Assembly (NCBI GenBank): GCA_013400975.1
Contig: WBMZ01011576.1
Location: 1 to 64,000 of the forward strand
Direction of reading: 5' to 3'
DNA length: 64,000 nucleotides
Origin: Atrichornis clamosus
Lineage: Eukaryota; Chordata; Aves; Passeriformes; Menuridae
Notes under the pieces: model-generated
The model's input: the letters and a program-made list of their open reading frames with translations, nothing else
Database searches by the model: none
Told to the model about the DNA's origin: nothing
Made by a program: the position numbers and the translations under genes
Shown: in pieces, positions 1-11,480 of the stretch
Numbering within the stretch: position 1 is the first letter of the stretch
Layout of the letters: each line of letters opens with the position of its first letter

Positions 1-181
1 AGCCGGGCAGCGGCGCGGAGGCGGAGGAGAAGGAGGCGAAAGAGAAAGGCAGCCTGGAGGGAGGGAGCGCCGAGCCACAGACTAGCACAGCAAATTCTCC
101 ACCGTCCTCTAGCACCCACCAAGCGGCGGCAGTGTCTAGAAATATAGAGCTAGAATTATCAAATCACCCCGCTCCTGCACC
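1..181 (+). promoter_or_regulatory. EPHA7: EPHA7 5' untranslated region and start context
   Basis: This is the GC- and purine-rich leader directly upstream of the EPHA7 start codon. No ATG occurs in these 181 bases, so there is no upstream open reading frame to compete with the start. The start sits in a strong Kozak context, with A at -3 and G at +4 (caccATGG). No TATA box is visible. The transcription start cannot be placed from sequence and the promoter proper may lie left of the window. Whether base 1 is already transcribed is inference. Confidence 0.75.
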
Positions 182-278
182 ATGGCTTTCCAAAGTAGGC
201 TCCCTTCTTGGATTATTTTGTGCTCCGTCTGGTTGTTCCGCTTTGCACACACGGGGGAGGCACAGGCTGCAAAAGAAG
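182..278 (+). CDS. EPHA7: EPHA7 exon 1 (coding part): signal peptide
   Basis: This encodes residues 1-32 plus the first base of codon 33 of ephrin type-A receptor 7, a receptor tyrosine kinase that binds membrane-tethered ephrin-A ligands and steers axon guidance, cell sorting and synapse formation. The peptide starts MAFQSRLPSWIILC and continues through a hydrophobic core to an Ala/Gly-rich cleavage region (HTGEAQAAKE), a classical secretory signal. The TGEAQAAKE end matches the EPHA7 sequence known to me from mammals and chicken. The start is fixed by the strong Kozak context and absence of upstream ATGs. The exon ends at a consensus donor (AAG/GTAAGG) at 279, giving a phase-1 intron. Reading on into the intron gives an open frame to 433, which is not coding. 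Confidence 0.95.
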
Positions 279-1242
279 GTAAGGTGATGCGGAAGACAAA
301 AGTTTGGGCTTATTTATTGCTTTTGCCCACGAAGTCTGTGTGGTGGCTTAGCAGGGGACCTTCCTCCCCCTGCCAACTGCTTGTTAGCCCCTCCTTAGGA
401 AAAAGGACCGAAAAAAAAAAAAAGTCTTTTTAGTTGGGAGGGAGAAAAGAGCAAGGCATTCACTGGGGGGTGTGCCTGTGTATGTGTGAGAGACCGGGAC
501 AACTGCCTATGCTCCCAGGAATGAGATTTGCGAGGTATTCGCACGTGATGAAGAGGCATGGGGCTTGGGAGAGCCCCTGGCCCGACGATCCGTGCAGGGG
601 AGCCTCGCTCTCCCGTGCCAGCCTTGATCCTCCGGAGGAGGTGCAGGGAGGGCGGGTTACCTCTCTGCTCCCTGGGCAGGGGCTGAGGGCTGAGTTTTAG
701 GGCTTGGGACGTTTGGTGGGAGGTAAGGCACAGCGCGGGGCTGAGGCTGCGGGGAACTCCCCGCCGCTCCCCACTGGGGGCCTGCAGCGCTCCGGTTCAG
801 GGGGCCGGGCACAGACCGCGGGAAGGAGCATCGGGGTGCAGTTTGGCACTTCCCGGCCATGCAGCCTGGGCTTGTATCTAGAGAGTATATACGGCCTGGC
901 GTTGTGTGCCTGCAACGTGTGTGCTCTCCCCTGGCATCGCTGAAGAGAGGTTTAGGGATGGATATTTTACACCATCTGCGTATCACAACGGGGCTTCCCG
1001 ATTCCCATCAGTCCAATACTGGTATCCGTGTAAGGCGAACCCCTGACATTTGTTTCCCCCGCGCATAGAGACAAACCAGGCAGTTTTGTATCAGAGGCTG
1101 ATGGAGGTGTTTAAAATCAATTCACAAAGCCCATTTGGGAATCTCTTTTTTCATGCTGAGAAAATCCGAAATGATTTAAAGGAGCTCCCTGCTCTCGTTT
1201 GACAGCCGAAGGCGAAGGTCCGTCTCCATCTTCGGGGGGGGG

Positions 1243-1272
1243 ACGACACACACGACACGACATGACATGACA
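1243..1272. repeat. Degenerate pentamer repeat (CGACA/TGACA)
   Basis: About six short units of the form acgac, cacac and atgac follow each other directly after a run of eight or more G. It is a small simple-sequence repeat within the CpG-rich part of intron 1. Confidence 0.5.
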
Positions 1273-1753
1273 GGGACGGGGGAGTCAGGGCATTTTCGGT
1301 GCCTCTGCATATGTATGCGTTTGGGGTTTTTTCCCCCCCTCAGCTGGATGCGTCAGTATTTTTCATCAAACCGCTGGCATGCAGTAAAATATGATTTTGA
1401 GCTTGTAACTGGAGCTTAAAAAAATGCCTCAATTAAAATGTCCTCTGCCCTTAAGAGATGAAGTCGAGGTTAGAGAGGGAAAGAGGAGGGGGTCTTTCAG
1501 TAGCAGGATTTCGAAAGTTTATTTGGAGAGGCTCTAAAGCACAGAGACCTTCACGCGGGGAGAACTAATGCGTAGACATGGGGTGCGGAGCGGAGAAGGG
1601 CCGGGCAGGCGGTCAGGAACGCAGGCGGGGAGAGTGCGAACTGCCTGCCCCACTCTGCCCTGCGGATTGCTCCGGTGCTTCGCGGGGGCAGTCTGCCCCG
1701 TTTTTTTCTGTGTAATACGAGTATGGGTGGATATGCGTGCATCTGTACCTATG

Positions 1754-1773
1754 AGTGTGTGTGTGTGTGTGTA
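1754..1773. repeat. (GT)n microsatellite
   Basis: Roughly nine to ten uninterrupted GT units lie in intron 1. It is a likely length-polymorphic microsatellite, and no function is implied. Confidence 0.75.
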
Positions 1774-2846
1774 TGTATAACGTCTGTATGTTCGGGGACA
1801 ATCATCACCTAGCCAAAGGAGGGTCAGGAGGGGGCGAGCGGCAAACAGGGATTGATAGCGGCTACCTGCTTCAAAGGCAGAAAACTCCCGCGGAAGAAAG
1901 AACGACATAAAACAAAAAAAGTAACTTTGCAGCTTCACCGCCGGCTCCGCCGAAGGGCCGGTGGCGGCAGCAGCCCCGCGTGGTTTCCTACCCCTCCCCG
2001 CTGGGTACGGAAGAGAGATGGGAAGGGTAAAAGGCTGAAAAGTTTTTCGAGTTTTATTTCTATAGCTAAATACCAGCCGCGGTGAAATTCTGGAGAGGAA
2101 TGAGCCAGGGTACCCCTATCTCTCTAAGCGAGGGAGTGACCGCGTTACCTGCGGAGCCCTCTGCCAGCGGCCGGGACCCCCGGGGCGAGCGCAGACACGG
2201 GGAGGGGGCTATCCCTTCGCTCCGTGGCTACGAGAGCTCGGAGCTCCACTGTGGGGCCGCTGTCCCGGGCGCTTCCTCCCCGAGCCGTGGCTGTCGGGGG
2301 TGCGGCGGGGGCGGCCGCGGGACCGGCGCTCCGCTGCGCCTCTGCCGCCAAACCCCTTTCCTCGGCGCGAAGGCGCGGCCGCCTGCGCGCAGCACCCGAG
2401 GCGCGACTGCGGATCCCCGCGGAGGCGAGAGGCCGCTGCCGCCCGCCTGCGCAGAGCCCCGCGGAGCCCCGTTCCCCGGCCGCGCCCCCGCGCTTCGCCC
2501 GCCGCTCTCCGCCTCCTTGCGCTCTCTGTCCCGCCGCGCCGCGGAGAGCGGCTCGCATCTCCCCCGCGGAGATACCGCGCCAGCGGTCCCGGTGCCCTCC
2601 GAGCGCGGGAGGCTGCGGGCACCCCGCGGCTACCGACGGAGTGAGCGGGGCGCGGCGCAGGGTCCCCCGCACCACTTCCCCGCGTTGCTGAACGAGCCGT
2701 GACGGCTACAGGGCTCCCCGGGCTGGGAGTAGGGCAGCAACCGCTGGCTTGGAGAGCTCTACCCCGGTAACTTTCGGAAGTCAGAGGGAACGCCACGATT
2801 TCTTTGCAAGGGGTGTTTGCAGAGCAGGGGACTGTGTGTTGGGGGT

Positions 2847-2912
2847 TTTTTGTTTGGTTGTTTTTTCTTTGTTTTTTTTGGGTTTTTTTGTTTGTTTTGT
2901 TTGCTTGTTATC
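2847..2912. repeat. GTTT/T-rich low-complexity tract
   Basis: A stretch made almost entirely of T runs broken by single or double G, partly in GTTT periodicity. It lies just past the edge of the CpG island and is simple sequence without coding potential. Confidence 0.6.
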
Positions 2913-4305
2913 TTTTATTTCTATGATGTGCTCACCCGTTGCTATGTGATGTCGAATTACTGCCAAATAAAAAGTATAATGAGTTGCAGCCATGGGGTGT
3001 TGTGCTGGTGCTGAAATGGTTAAATTTTTCGTGGTACCTTTTTTTCCAGGAGCATTATAAATGTTCTTGTTTAACAAGGCACCACATACACCACCTGCTT
3101 TTCTATAGAAAGTGTTACAAAGTAAAGCCCCTTGAATCCAAGCTTAATGACATAAGCAGGTAATCTTTCTAGAGGGAGACTATCAAACTTCCTTAATGAG
3201 TAGTTCCACTTCATTACTGAAATACAGGCCTGGAAGCTACTGCTTTGTGTTCGGCTAACATTCCATATATTACTGTATGAACCTTTAAATAACTTTTTTA
3301 GTCATCTTATCTTTTTAGTAATTCACTGAAATTTTGTGTTAAATTCTGCTTGGACAAAGGGCCAAAGCCAGAATTAAAACTGTTTCTATAGACCTGACAA
3401 AAGTTACTTCAAGCTACAGCCTTAAGTCACACATCTAAATGTCAGTACTTAAATGCTGTGTATAAAGTTATAAATAGCTTTATAGCTAAAGAAATATGGA
3501 ATAGGTTCAAATTAGGAATGCTACTAAAGAGTTGGTTTTTTAGGCTGTGATCAACCACTTTTGGAGGTGGGGTTACTCTGAGCTGAAAATAATTGTGGTG
3601 CTGATAGAACTGATAACTTTCTGTATGTGAATGTCACTGGGTTATAATGACATGAAGATTTTCGTAAGCTATTACCATAAAGTGAATTAGTCTGATTTTG
3701 TGTATGTGAGGTGTGAGGTAATTGCAGAATCTTTAGCTTTCTCTATTCCTGGTTGTCATTTGTTTACAGAATTACTGCTTTATCACCAAAGGGAAGTATT
3801 TTTCATTTTGACACTCGAAAAAGATCATTGCTTTTTCAGTGCAACTCTCGGTAAGGTATAGACTAGTCCTGTCTAAATCAGTTTGGAAACATGTCGAAAT
3901 GTTTGTGTGTCTGTGTGTTTTAAGCTGATTATAATAACCAGCATATGGAAAATGTCCTTATGAAAAAAGAGAGGGAGGGAGCATGCATCTTAATGACTGA
4001 TTAGTAACAGTTTAGAGCACTAAAAAAAATCCCACTTCGTTTTAAGCAATGAAAGTGTAAACATTAATGTATATCTGCTTATATGTGGATAACACATAAT
4101 AATTTATCAATCTATTTACAAATAAATGCATAGTTGTAGTTGCAGATAATTTTTAATAATATGAAGAAAAATAATAATTTGTACAAAATTTGTATTCATT
4201 CTATCACTTTTTAAATTCGTATTTTGTTCTTTAGTTTTATATTCCCACTTATTATACTTAACAAACTGTGGAATTTAATTTTTTCCTTTTTTTTTTTATT
4301 TTTAG

Positions 4306-4370
4306 TAATATTGCTGGACTCTAAAGCACAACAGACAGAGTTGGAATGGATTTCCTCTCCTCCCAATGGG
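4306..4370 (+). CDS. EPHA7: EPHA7 exon 2
   Basis: This 65-bp exon completes codon 33 (Val) and encodes residues 34-54, ILLDSKAQQTELEWISSPPNG, the N-terminal edge of the ephrin-binding domain. It is preceded by a long polypyrimidine tract and AG, and followed by a perfect donor GTAAGT at 4371. The short exon of 65 bp with phase 1 in and phase 0 out is the arrangement normal for Eph receptor genes. The LLDS and LEW...PP-NGW elements are shared across EphA receptors and the exact string agrees with EPHA7. The exon was found by matching the expected protein, since it is too short to stand out as an open reading frame. Confidence 0.96.
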
Positions 4371-6805
4371 GTAAGTACTGCAGGCAAAAATTAAGTTCCT
4401 AAAGACGAGTAGTTATTTTACCAAAGCAGTTGAAAGACCTGCTTTAAACTAGCTCCCCTTCATATTTATCTCAGTAATCATACCAAGTGTTTATGGTTTC
4501 TTCATTTTCAGAATGGAACCTCAGGTTACAGTATACAAATGTACAAGTGGCTCTTTGGAAACTTTTGGTGCCTTTATGTTTTGTAGTATAATGCTGTACA
4601 AAGGATTACACTGTATATTTACAACACAGTATTTTAAATCACTTTTTTCCCTTCTTCCTTTAGAAACAGCAGATCTACTTCTGTGTGGAAACTTTCTAAA
4701 AATATGTTTTTCATTTTCTGTAGAATGGGTGATCATAAATTTGTTTACGATGTTTTCTTTGTAATTGAATAGCACAGATTGAAGTGCTCTAAAATAAAAA
4801 CATTTATGTTGCAGATGTGTTTGAAATGACATTCCAAACTTGAAACATCCTGAAGTCTTGCGGAGCTTGATATCTGGAACTAGGCACGAATTATGTGGTT
4901 AAGGCCACCTCCAGCTTGCATATGAATTTCATGGTACTCTATGAATTGTACCATTGTAAAATACATCACTATAAAAAAATGAGAGGTTTAGAAACATCCG
5001 TGTTATTGTCTTATTTATTATATATGTAAAGTTGAGAAATGCTTCTTTCAGTCTGAATTAAATGTGTTATAAAATCTCTTCTTCCTTAAGCCTTGAGGAA
5101 AAACATTTTCAGAAAGACATAAGGGGTATTATTATTGTCCTACCTTAGCTCAGTCCTACATGGATTCTGTCTGACAAATCATAAATTATATGGACAGTTC
5201 TTGCTCATGGAAACAGTCTTGCTGAATCTATTGTGATGCCTTGCATGAACAAGAACTTGGGGGGTCAGTCCCTTAATCTTCAGTGCATTAAGAAATCTGG
5301 AGTCAGAAGAGCGTGAAGTGTGAGTAGGGATATAAAAGTGTAACAAATCCTTTAAATAAGAAGAATGAAAATGTGAAAGTGTCTTTCTTTAAAAGCAAGA
5401 TTGTAGTATCAATACAAGCATAAACTGGAAACTAATCTAAGGACTTCAGAGAGAAGGTAATGTGAGCTCAATGGGTATGATGGCTAATAACCTCGGTATT
5501 AGTGTTTTGCACTGATTGAAGCCTTTTCCAGAGGTGTTTGAAAGGTTAGCTTGGTGACTGTTGTATTAAGCTAACCTGAAGATAATGAAAGACATGTCAA
5601 CACATGTTACACATGTCAGCATACTGAAAGATGAAAGCAGACTCAAATTCAACAAATAATAAAAGGCGACTTCCAGAGGTAGAAGCCAATTTCAATCAGA
5701 AATTAAAAGTGAATCAAAACTAATGGCTAGAATTTGTATGTGTGAAAATGTTCAGAAAAAGTTGCTTGTAAACTATCATAAAAGTACAATCTTAATAATG
5801 TAATTTTAAAAAGAAATGTTTTTCTAATTTTAGTTACTGAATTTAGTACTATGCAATAAAGACTTCATGGGAAAAAACACAGAAAATCTTGAGAGAAACT
5901 ACTGCATCATCACAGTACAGAATATATCAGTCAGACACTCGTTAAATGCCTCATTCAACTGTAAATGCTACATTTAACACTGTTAAGATAACTAAGAAGT
6001 TAAAATACCATACATTGAAGCCAATAGAACAGGGCACGTTCAAGTGGAATTGCACGTATATCACCATATTTTGCAGTAGGACAAAGAAAAGTTGACTTTT
6101 CCCTCTGAAATTGATCACTGTAAGAAAACTTTAATGATTTGTGAGCTCAGATGCCATAGGTGAAGACATCTCAATGTACTGATGTATTTTTTTTTTCCTT
6201 GCAGAGTGATCTGATTACATAATTGCACCATAAATCATATTTCCTTAATTTCTTATGTTTGGGAAACTATGGAAAAGTAGCTTCAGTGTTTAGTGCTAGG
6301 ATAACAAAAAGTAGCGCTCTTCTGTGGATTTAGTTTTTTGTATTGTTTTCCTTGACTGTAACATAAGAATCTCTTTGCTAGCTAGTCTCATGCAGTGGGA
6401 TTTTGGTACTGGGAAGACTCATTTGTGTTGTATTATGAAGCATAGGTTGATTTTGTAAAATGTATTTTCTTTCTTGCTTTTTTTTTTCTGTTTGTTGGGT
6501 TTTTTTGAGGGGGAATGCTGATTTGTTTTGGTGAAGCAGTCCACATCAAAACCCGAGGAGACAGATTCTTGTGTGGTGCATGAGAGTTACCTTGTTGTCA
6601 AAGATACAATACATTGTAGTACTGAATATCTTATTGCAGAATCTGTCTGGGTGTTTTAATGGAAGAATGCTTACAAAAGATAAAAAATAAACAAAACCCG
6701 CAACTCAACTCAAAGGCACCCCAAAGCAAATAGCTCTACCTGATTTAAATGGGGAATGTGAAAATCAGCAAAATTTTAGGCTTTATGTCTTTTTTGTCAT
6801 CTTGG

Positions 6806-6851
6806 TGGGGTTTTTTTGTTTGGTTTTTGTTTGTTTGTTTGTTTGTTTTTT
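6806..6851. repeat. (GTTT)n simple repeat
   Basis: Several consecutive GTTT units are flanked by T runs. This is microsatellite-like low-complexity sequence in intron 2. Confidence 0.7.
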
Positions 6852-7432
6852 TCTTTAAGGGGGAGATTTTTTTTTTATTACTGTGGTGCAGCTAAAACCC
6901 TTAGTCGAGGGCCCCTTTTTTCCTTTTCCTTATTTTTCTAGCCATTATAGAGGTGGAAAAAATATCAGTCATTCAGATCTAATGAATTTGGTATGAAGAT
7001 AGACTTTCTTTTGTTCAGAGGTTAATACAGTTCCATATGCAATCATTTCAGTTAATTTCATGAGCATTTAATAATCTATTTCAATCATTTAGTACCATAT
7101 GCATGTATAATGCCATATATATCACACCTATATTAACTGTAGGTCCTTGAAATGCACTTTGATATTGACAACTTCTGTGCATTTCAGCATCTGCAGCTGT
7201 GATATATTTTGTGATGATAACTTCCAGTGTTACTTGAGCCCCATTTGCTTTTTCCTGAAAAACAGACAACAACGTTAAAATGGTGTCATTTGCTGTCAAA
7301 TAGGCTTGCAGAGTAATGTATACTGTATGGCTCCTGATCTGGGAAACCAGTGCCTTCCATGCTTGGTTGCCTGTGTAAAGAATGCCAGTGGATGCTCTAT
7401 CCTGCAGAGGTGCCAAGTATACGAGTCCCACA

Positions 7433-7506
7433 AAGCACTTAAGCACATGCTTACCATTAAGCTCATAAGTACGGTCACTGATCTTAAGCAAGAGCTTAAG
7501 TGCATT
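7433..7506. repeat. Palindromic fragment of an old amniote interspersed repeat
   Basis: The left arm at 7433-7454 (reads aagcacttaagcacatgctt) and the right arm at 7485-7506 are imperfect reverse complements, separated by about 30 bases. The wording 'gcttaagtgc...cagggcc' at 7493-7521 is one I associate with old, diverged interspersed repeats found across reptile and bird genomes. The arm match is seen directly. The family assignment is from memory and uncertain, and the element probably extends beyond the palindrome on both sides (about 7400-7530). Confidence 0.45.
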
Positions 7507-8608
7507 ATTGACACAGGGCCAGAGGGCTAAGTGCCATCCAGAGAAGTCATGGTTGCCTGTATCCTGGGGTGAGGATAGCTCACCCCCCTCCTCTAATTTA
7601 TTGCAGCTGCACTTTCTGCAGGCAATGAAATGTTACAAGAAACGTGAAAAAAGGTGAGAGACTAATGTTATTTTGGTTACACCTGGGCAGATCTGTCTGG
7701 TTGATTTCAGTGGAAGGTTTGTCATTGCTGGAGGTGCAAATTCCCACGCTACCAAAGTTTAAAGACTCTGGGAATGTTTTAGGCTAACCAGCTCATTACA
7801 TAGTTGGTAACCTAAAGAGGGAATATCAGAATCAGACTTTGAATCAATTAACTTTCAGTCATATGTGTTGTTTTTAATTCTGCATGTAATCTCATGGTTC
7901 ATTTGAACTCCCAGTTAAGTGAATTTTGCCGCTTTAAGCATGTGTGCAGTCGCTAAACAAAATGTGAGGTGAGGAGGAGCTGCCACTTACCTTTGATTTG
8001 TAAATAAAACAGAAGGTGGACTGAGTGAAAAGGGGACCGCCAAAATGTTTTCTTGCTTTCAGATTTTTAATTCCATCCATTTTCTCTTGCCCTTTCTCTG
8101 TGCCACCTTGATCACATAGGGGGGTGACTCACAAGTTTCGGGACCTGATTCCATGTTCTCTATAGAACTACAAGTTTCATTGGAAGTTTTGCATACTCAA
8201 GTTTTATGTACTCTAATGCCAAGCACTTTCAGTTTATAAGACTTCACTGATTTTAGCTTTCTTTGGAAGAGAAGCTGCCTTGTCCTTTTGGTCTTTACTT
8301 ACTCAAAACCATTGTGACCTTAGTGAAATGTGTGTGAGCCCAGTGTGAAATCAGAACCTGGTATGCTGAACAGCCTTTTCTGCCCCTTTGCAACTGTGCC
8401 CATGATACGACAATGATTGAAAGGCATGGAGGGATAGAGTCTACTGCTGCATTAGTACATATTTCCTTCATTTAGGTCATTATTTTTAATGATAACCTAC
8501 TGTTAAAAAGAAGGGAGACATGAGTTGTGTGAAGCTTTTAAAAATACACTGTAGTTATGTCTGGAGACATACTCCTTTTTTATTACTAACTGTTTGTTAT
8601 CATTTTAG

Positions 8609-9278
8609 TGGGAAGAAATTAGTGGACTGGATGAAAACTACACTCCTATACGAACATACCAGGTATGCCAGGTGATGGAATCAAACCAAAACAACTGGCT
8701 TCGGACTAACTGGATTGCAAAAAGCAATGCACAAAGGATTTTTGTAGAACTGAAGTTCACTCTGAGGGATTGTAACAGTCTTCCTGGAGTTCTGGGTACT
8801 TGTAAAGAAACTTTTAACTTGTATTATTATGAAACAGACTACGACACTGGCAGGAATATCCGAGAAAACCAATATGTAAAAATAGACACTATTGCAGCAG
8901 ATGAAAGTTTTACCCAGGGTGATCTTGGGGAGAGAAAAATGAAACTTAACACAGAGGTGAGAGAAATTGGACCTTTGTCCAAAAAAGGATTCTATCTTGC
9001 GTTTCAGGACGTAGGGGCCTGCATTGCTTTGGTCTCTGTCAAAGTCTACTACAAGAAGTGCTGGTCCATCATTGAGAACTTAGCTATTTTTCCTGACACA
9101 GTGACTGGCTCAGAGTTTTCCTCTTTAGTTGAAGTGCGAGGAACTTGTGTCAGCAGTGCGGAGGAGGAGGCGGAGAACTCGCCGAAGATGCACTGTAGCG
9201 CGGAGGGAGAATGGTTAGTGCCTATTGGAAAATGTATCTGCAAAGCAGGATACCAGCAGAAAGGAGACACGTGTGAAC
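8609..9278 (+). CDS. EPHA7: EPHA7 exon 3: ephrin-binding domain and start of cysteine-rich region
   Basis: This 670-bp exon encodes residues 55-277 plus the first base of codon 278. It holds nearly all of the globular ephrin-binding domain (to about residue 210). Visible elements are the NWLRTNWI segment, the family signature with C109 and C119 (RDCNSLPG...[13 protein letters not shown]), [19 protein letters not shown] and [27 protein letters not shown]. The C-terminal part is the first portion of the Sushi/EGF-like cysteine-rich region (GTCVSS...MHCSAEGEW...GKCICKAGY). N64 in NYT is a potential N-glycosylation site. The exon is bounded by CATTTTAG and GTAAGT. It is the largest extracellular exon, as in other Eph genes, and has no stop or frameshift. 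If the donor is not used, the frame continues R-K-stop at 9284-9286. Confidence 0.98.
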
Positions 9279-10969
9279 GTAAGTAAACATACAACTTGCT
9301 GTAAATTATCTGTCATGTTCTACCAGCTTCTTTTTCTTTATTTTTCAAGAGAAATATATAATCGGCCTACTTTTAAAATTTTCGAATCTTCGGTCTGTAA
9401 AGTTCATGCTGGGTAATCTAAAGCAGTCAGCCTGTCTGATTGTGGAATAATGCACTTTTAAATTTAAATAAAAAAATGTGAAGTTGTGTGAAGTATAAAT
9501 ATAGGTTCAGGACTAACATTTTAAATGGGTTAAGGTGTTTCTTCTACCTCTTGGCAAGGCTGAGTAAGTCATACCTACCGCAGATACTGCCATGTATGAA
9601 TAGGTAAAGAGTTTGTTCTTTCACATGATCTGTGACAGAATTATAAGGAAACTAAAATGGGTGTAGCAAACAGAATGGGGCATGGTTAGTAATGGGAAGA
9701 ATACACACAGAGTAAAATCTGAGTTAGAGATTTGTGTCAAGTGTGTAAAAATTCAAACACAAGGTAGATATTTCAAACAGGATATTAAATTTTCAGAATA
9801 AAGTATGATTTCCTTTCTATAATATATTTTTGCATAAAACTAGCTCTAAACTTACAGTGGGATCATTGTGATTATTTTAAAATACGAGCAGATCACAGAT
9901 TACTGAGTTGTACTTTCTAATTCAGACTAATTCAGTTAGCCATGTTCTTAGAATTATACTTACCCTTAGCACTGCTGTCACTGGGGCTACAGGCATAAAA
10001 CATTCCTGCTTAGTGTGAGAAAGAATATTTTATTGTCTTTGCTTACAGTTAAAGCAAGAGAACTGGCAGTTTGCTTGAAAACAGTTATTTTCATGTACAT
10101 TTAATACAGGGTCTATCATTTTTATCACAAGATAACACAAGGAGTTATATATCACCATTTTTTATTGCAAGATAGGAAGACATTTGTTGGTGAGAAATAC
10201 TGTAAGTCAAAAACTGGAAAAAACCTCAACAAATCTGTGAAGAGGAGAAACATAATCTCACAAACAGAGCTGGCAGCACTCACTGAGTCTGAGGTGCCTG
10301 TGTGAGGACTTCAAAATCTGTAGAAGATTATGGACACTGTAAAGCAAAGTAAATGAGTATCCTTATTAATAGTTCTTCCTCGTGAAAAAACACAGTTCTG
10401 CTTTTGATGAGTTTTACAAGGAAATTCAGTACAAGGTGAAGTGAGTGGAGTTGATCTGAGGCCTTTGTAGCTCCACACAAATCTTTCATTGTTCTGTTGG
10501 GAAGAGATGAAGTCTTATACACTGCAGAGGATGATCTCATTAGGATTAATTGTAATGTGAAAAACTGCCCCGACAAAACCATTCAGTAGACTGTATTAGA
10601 GCTCTGTTAAAAATATTAAGTGCTGTGTCCCATAGAACAAACATAGAAAACCGTCTGTGTTACGGTTTTCGAATATTTTTTTTCTGATTGACTGATTTTT
10701 TCTTTTTTTTTAGTTAACTTACTCTTGATTGCAGACCTAGTTATCATTGATGTAATTAACATATTAATTTTATTTGACTTTCAGTAAAGGAAAGTAACCA
10801 AAAAAACCCCAGTGTACGTTAGGAAGGGGGTGGGGGACGTGAGCTGAGTAAGCATAGCAGGGATGGATAGAGAAAAACATTATGTTTAGTAACTGGAATT
10901 CAAGTGACCTGTTTATTAAACAGGCTTCTTAATTTCTAACCATGCTGATGTTGACAAAAGAATTAAATG

Positions 10970-11480
10970 ATAACTTGTACTCGAGCATAGTGGCGTGCTC
11001 ATTTGCAAGAACACTTCCTATGTTTGGCTTTCTTCCAAAGCAATCGCTAGGAGAACACACTACTCTGGAAACAGTCCAGACGATCGTTTATGGTATTTTT
11101 CCTCTTTTCTTTCAGTGATCCTGTTAAGAGTTTCAAAACAAACTCTGGCCCCATATTGAGACAAGCTAATGTGTTTGAGAGGGAAAAGGTGGTAGGCAGG
11201 CACTCGTCGAGTGCGTGCCGAGTTGGCAGCTCCGAGTCAGAACGATCTGGGTGACTGCAGCGCACGCTAGTAATTGCTGTCTGTGTGTCGTGTCTGTGCT
11301 CGAGGATGTTATTAAGTATGATCAACTATGCAGTGGCCGATAATACAGCTGGCACACTGATACTGTGTCTGTTTTTTGTGACAGATATTGAGAGAAACTT
11401 ATCTGAACATTGACGCTAATGCAACTGGCTATCTGTTACTGTCAAGCTGTGTAACAGATCAAGTAGGAGCAAGTTGGTGT
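10970..11480. promoter_or_regulatory. Candidate regulatory element: CpG cluster in intron 3
   Basis: Within otherwise CpG-poor DNA, about a dozen CpGs fall between 11200 and 11310 (for example cactcgtcgagtgcgtgccg), with further CpGs at 10980-11050, 11080-11090 and 11330-11430. CpG retention in a methylated intron is expected only for unmethylated or selected sequence, so an enhancer, cryptic promoter or noncoding exon is possible. No protein-like frame is convincing here. The function is inference. Confidence 0.3.

Larger units (their letters stand above)
1..2720. promoter_or_regulatory. CpG island over exon 1 and 5' part of intron 1
   Basis: CpG dinucleotides are frequent from the left edge and become very dense between about 1930 and 2710. 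GC content there is far above the AT-rich remainder of the window, and it drops abruptly at about 2720. CpG islands of this kind mark promoters of developmental genes such as Eph receptors. The densest part lies about 2 kb downstream of the start codon, inside intron 1, not over exon 1. Long open frames on both strands here are a by-product of high GC. Confidence 0.8.
279..4305 (+). other. EPHA7: EPHA7 intron 1
   Basis: This 4027-bp phase-1 intron begins GTAAGG and ends in a long T tract followed by TTTAG. Its first 2.4 kb is CpG-rich and the remainder is AT-rich. It contains a short (GT)n run at about 1754-1773, a degenerate CGACA/TGACA pentamer repeat at about 1243-1272 and a GTTT-rich stretch at about 2847-2912. 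I see no coding exon inside it. Confidence 0.9.
4371..8608 (+). other. EPHA7: EPHA7 intron 2
   Basis: This 4238-bp phase-0 intron runs from GTAAGT to CATTTTAG. It is AT-rich and contains a GTTT simple repeat at about 6806-6851 and a palindromic old interspersed repeat at about 7433-7506. I see no coding exon in it. Confidence 0.9.

Noticed and set aside
2082..2702. Overlapping long open frames on both strands (up to 206 codons)
   Set aside because: High GC in the CpG island depletes stop codons in all frames. The products are Arg/Ala/Pro-rich without domains.
7081..7491. 136-codon open frame on the minus strand
   Set aside because: It overlaps the palindromic repeat and has no similarity I recognise.
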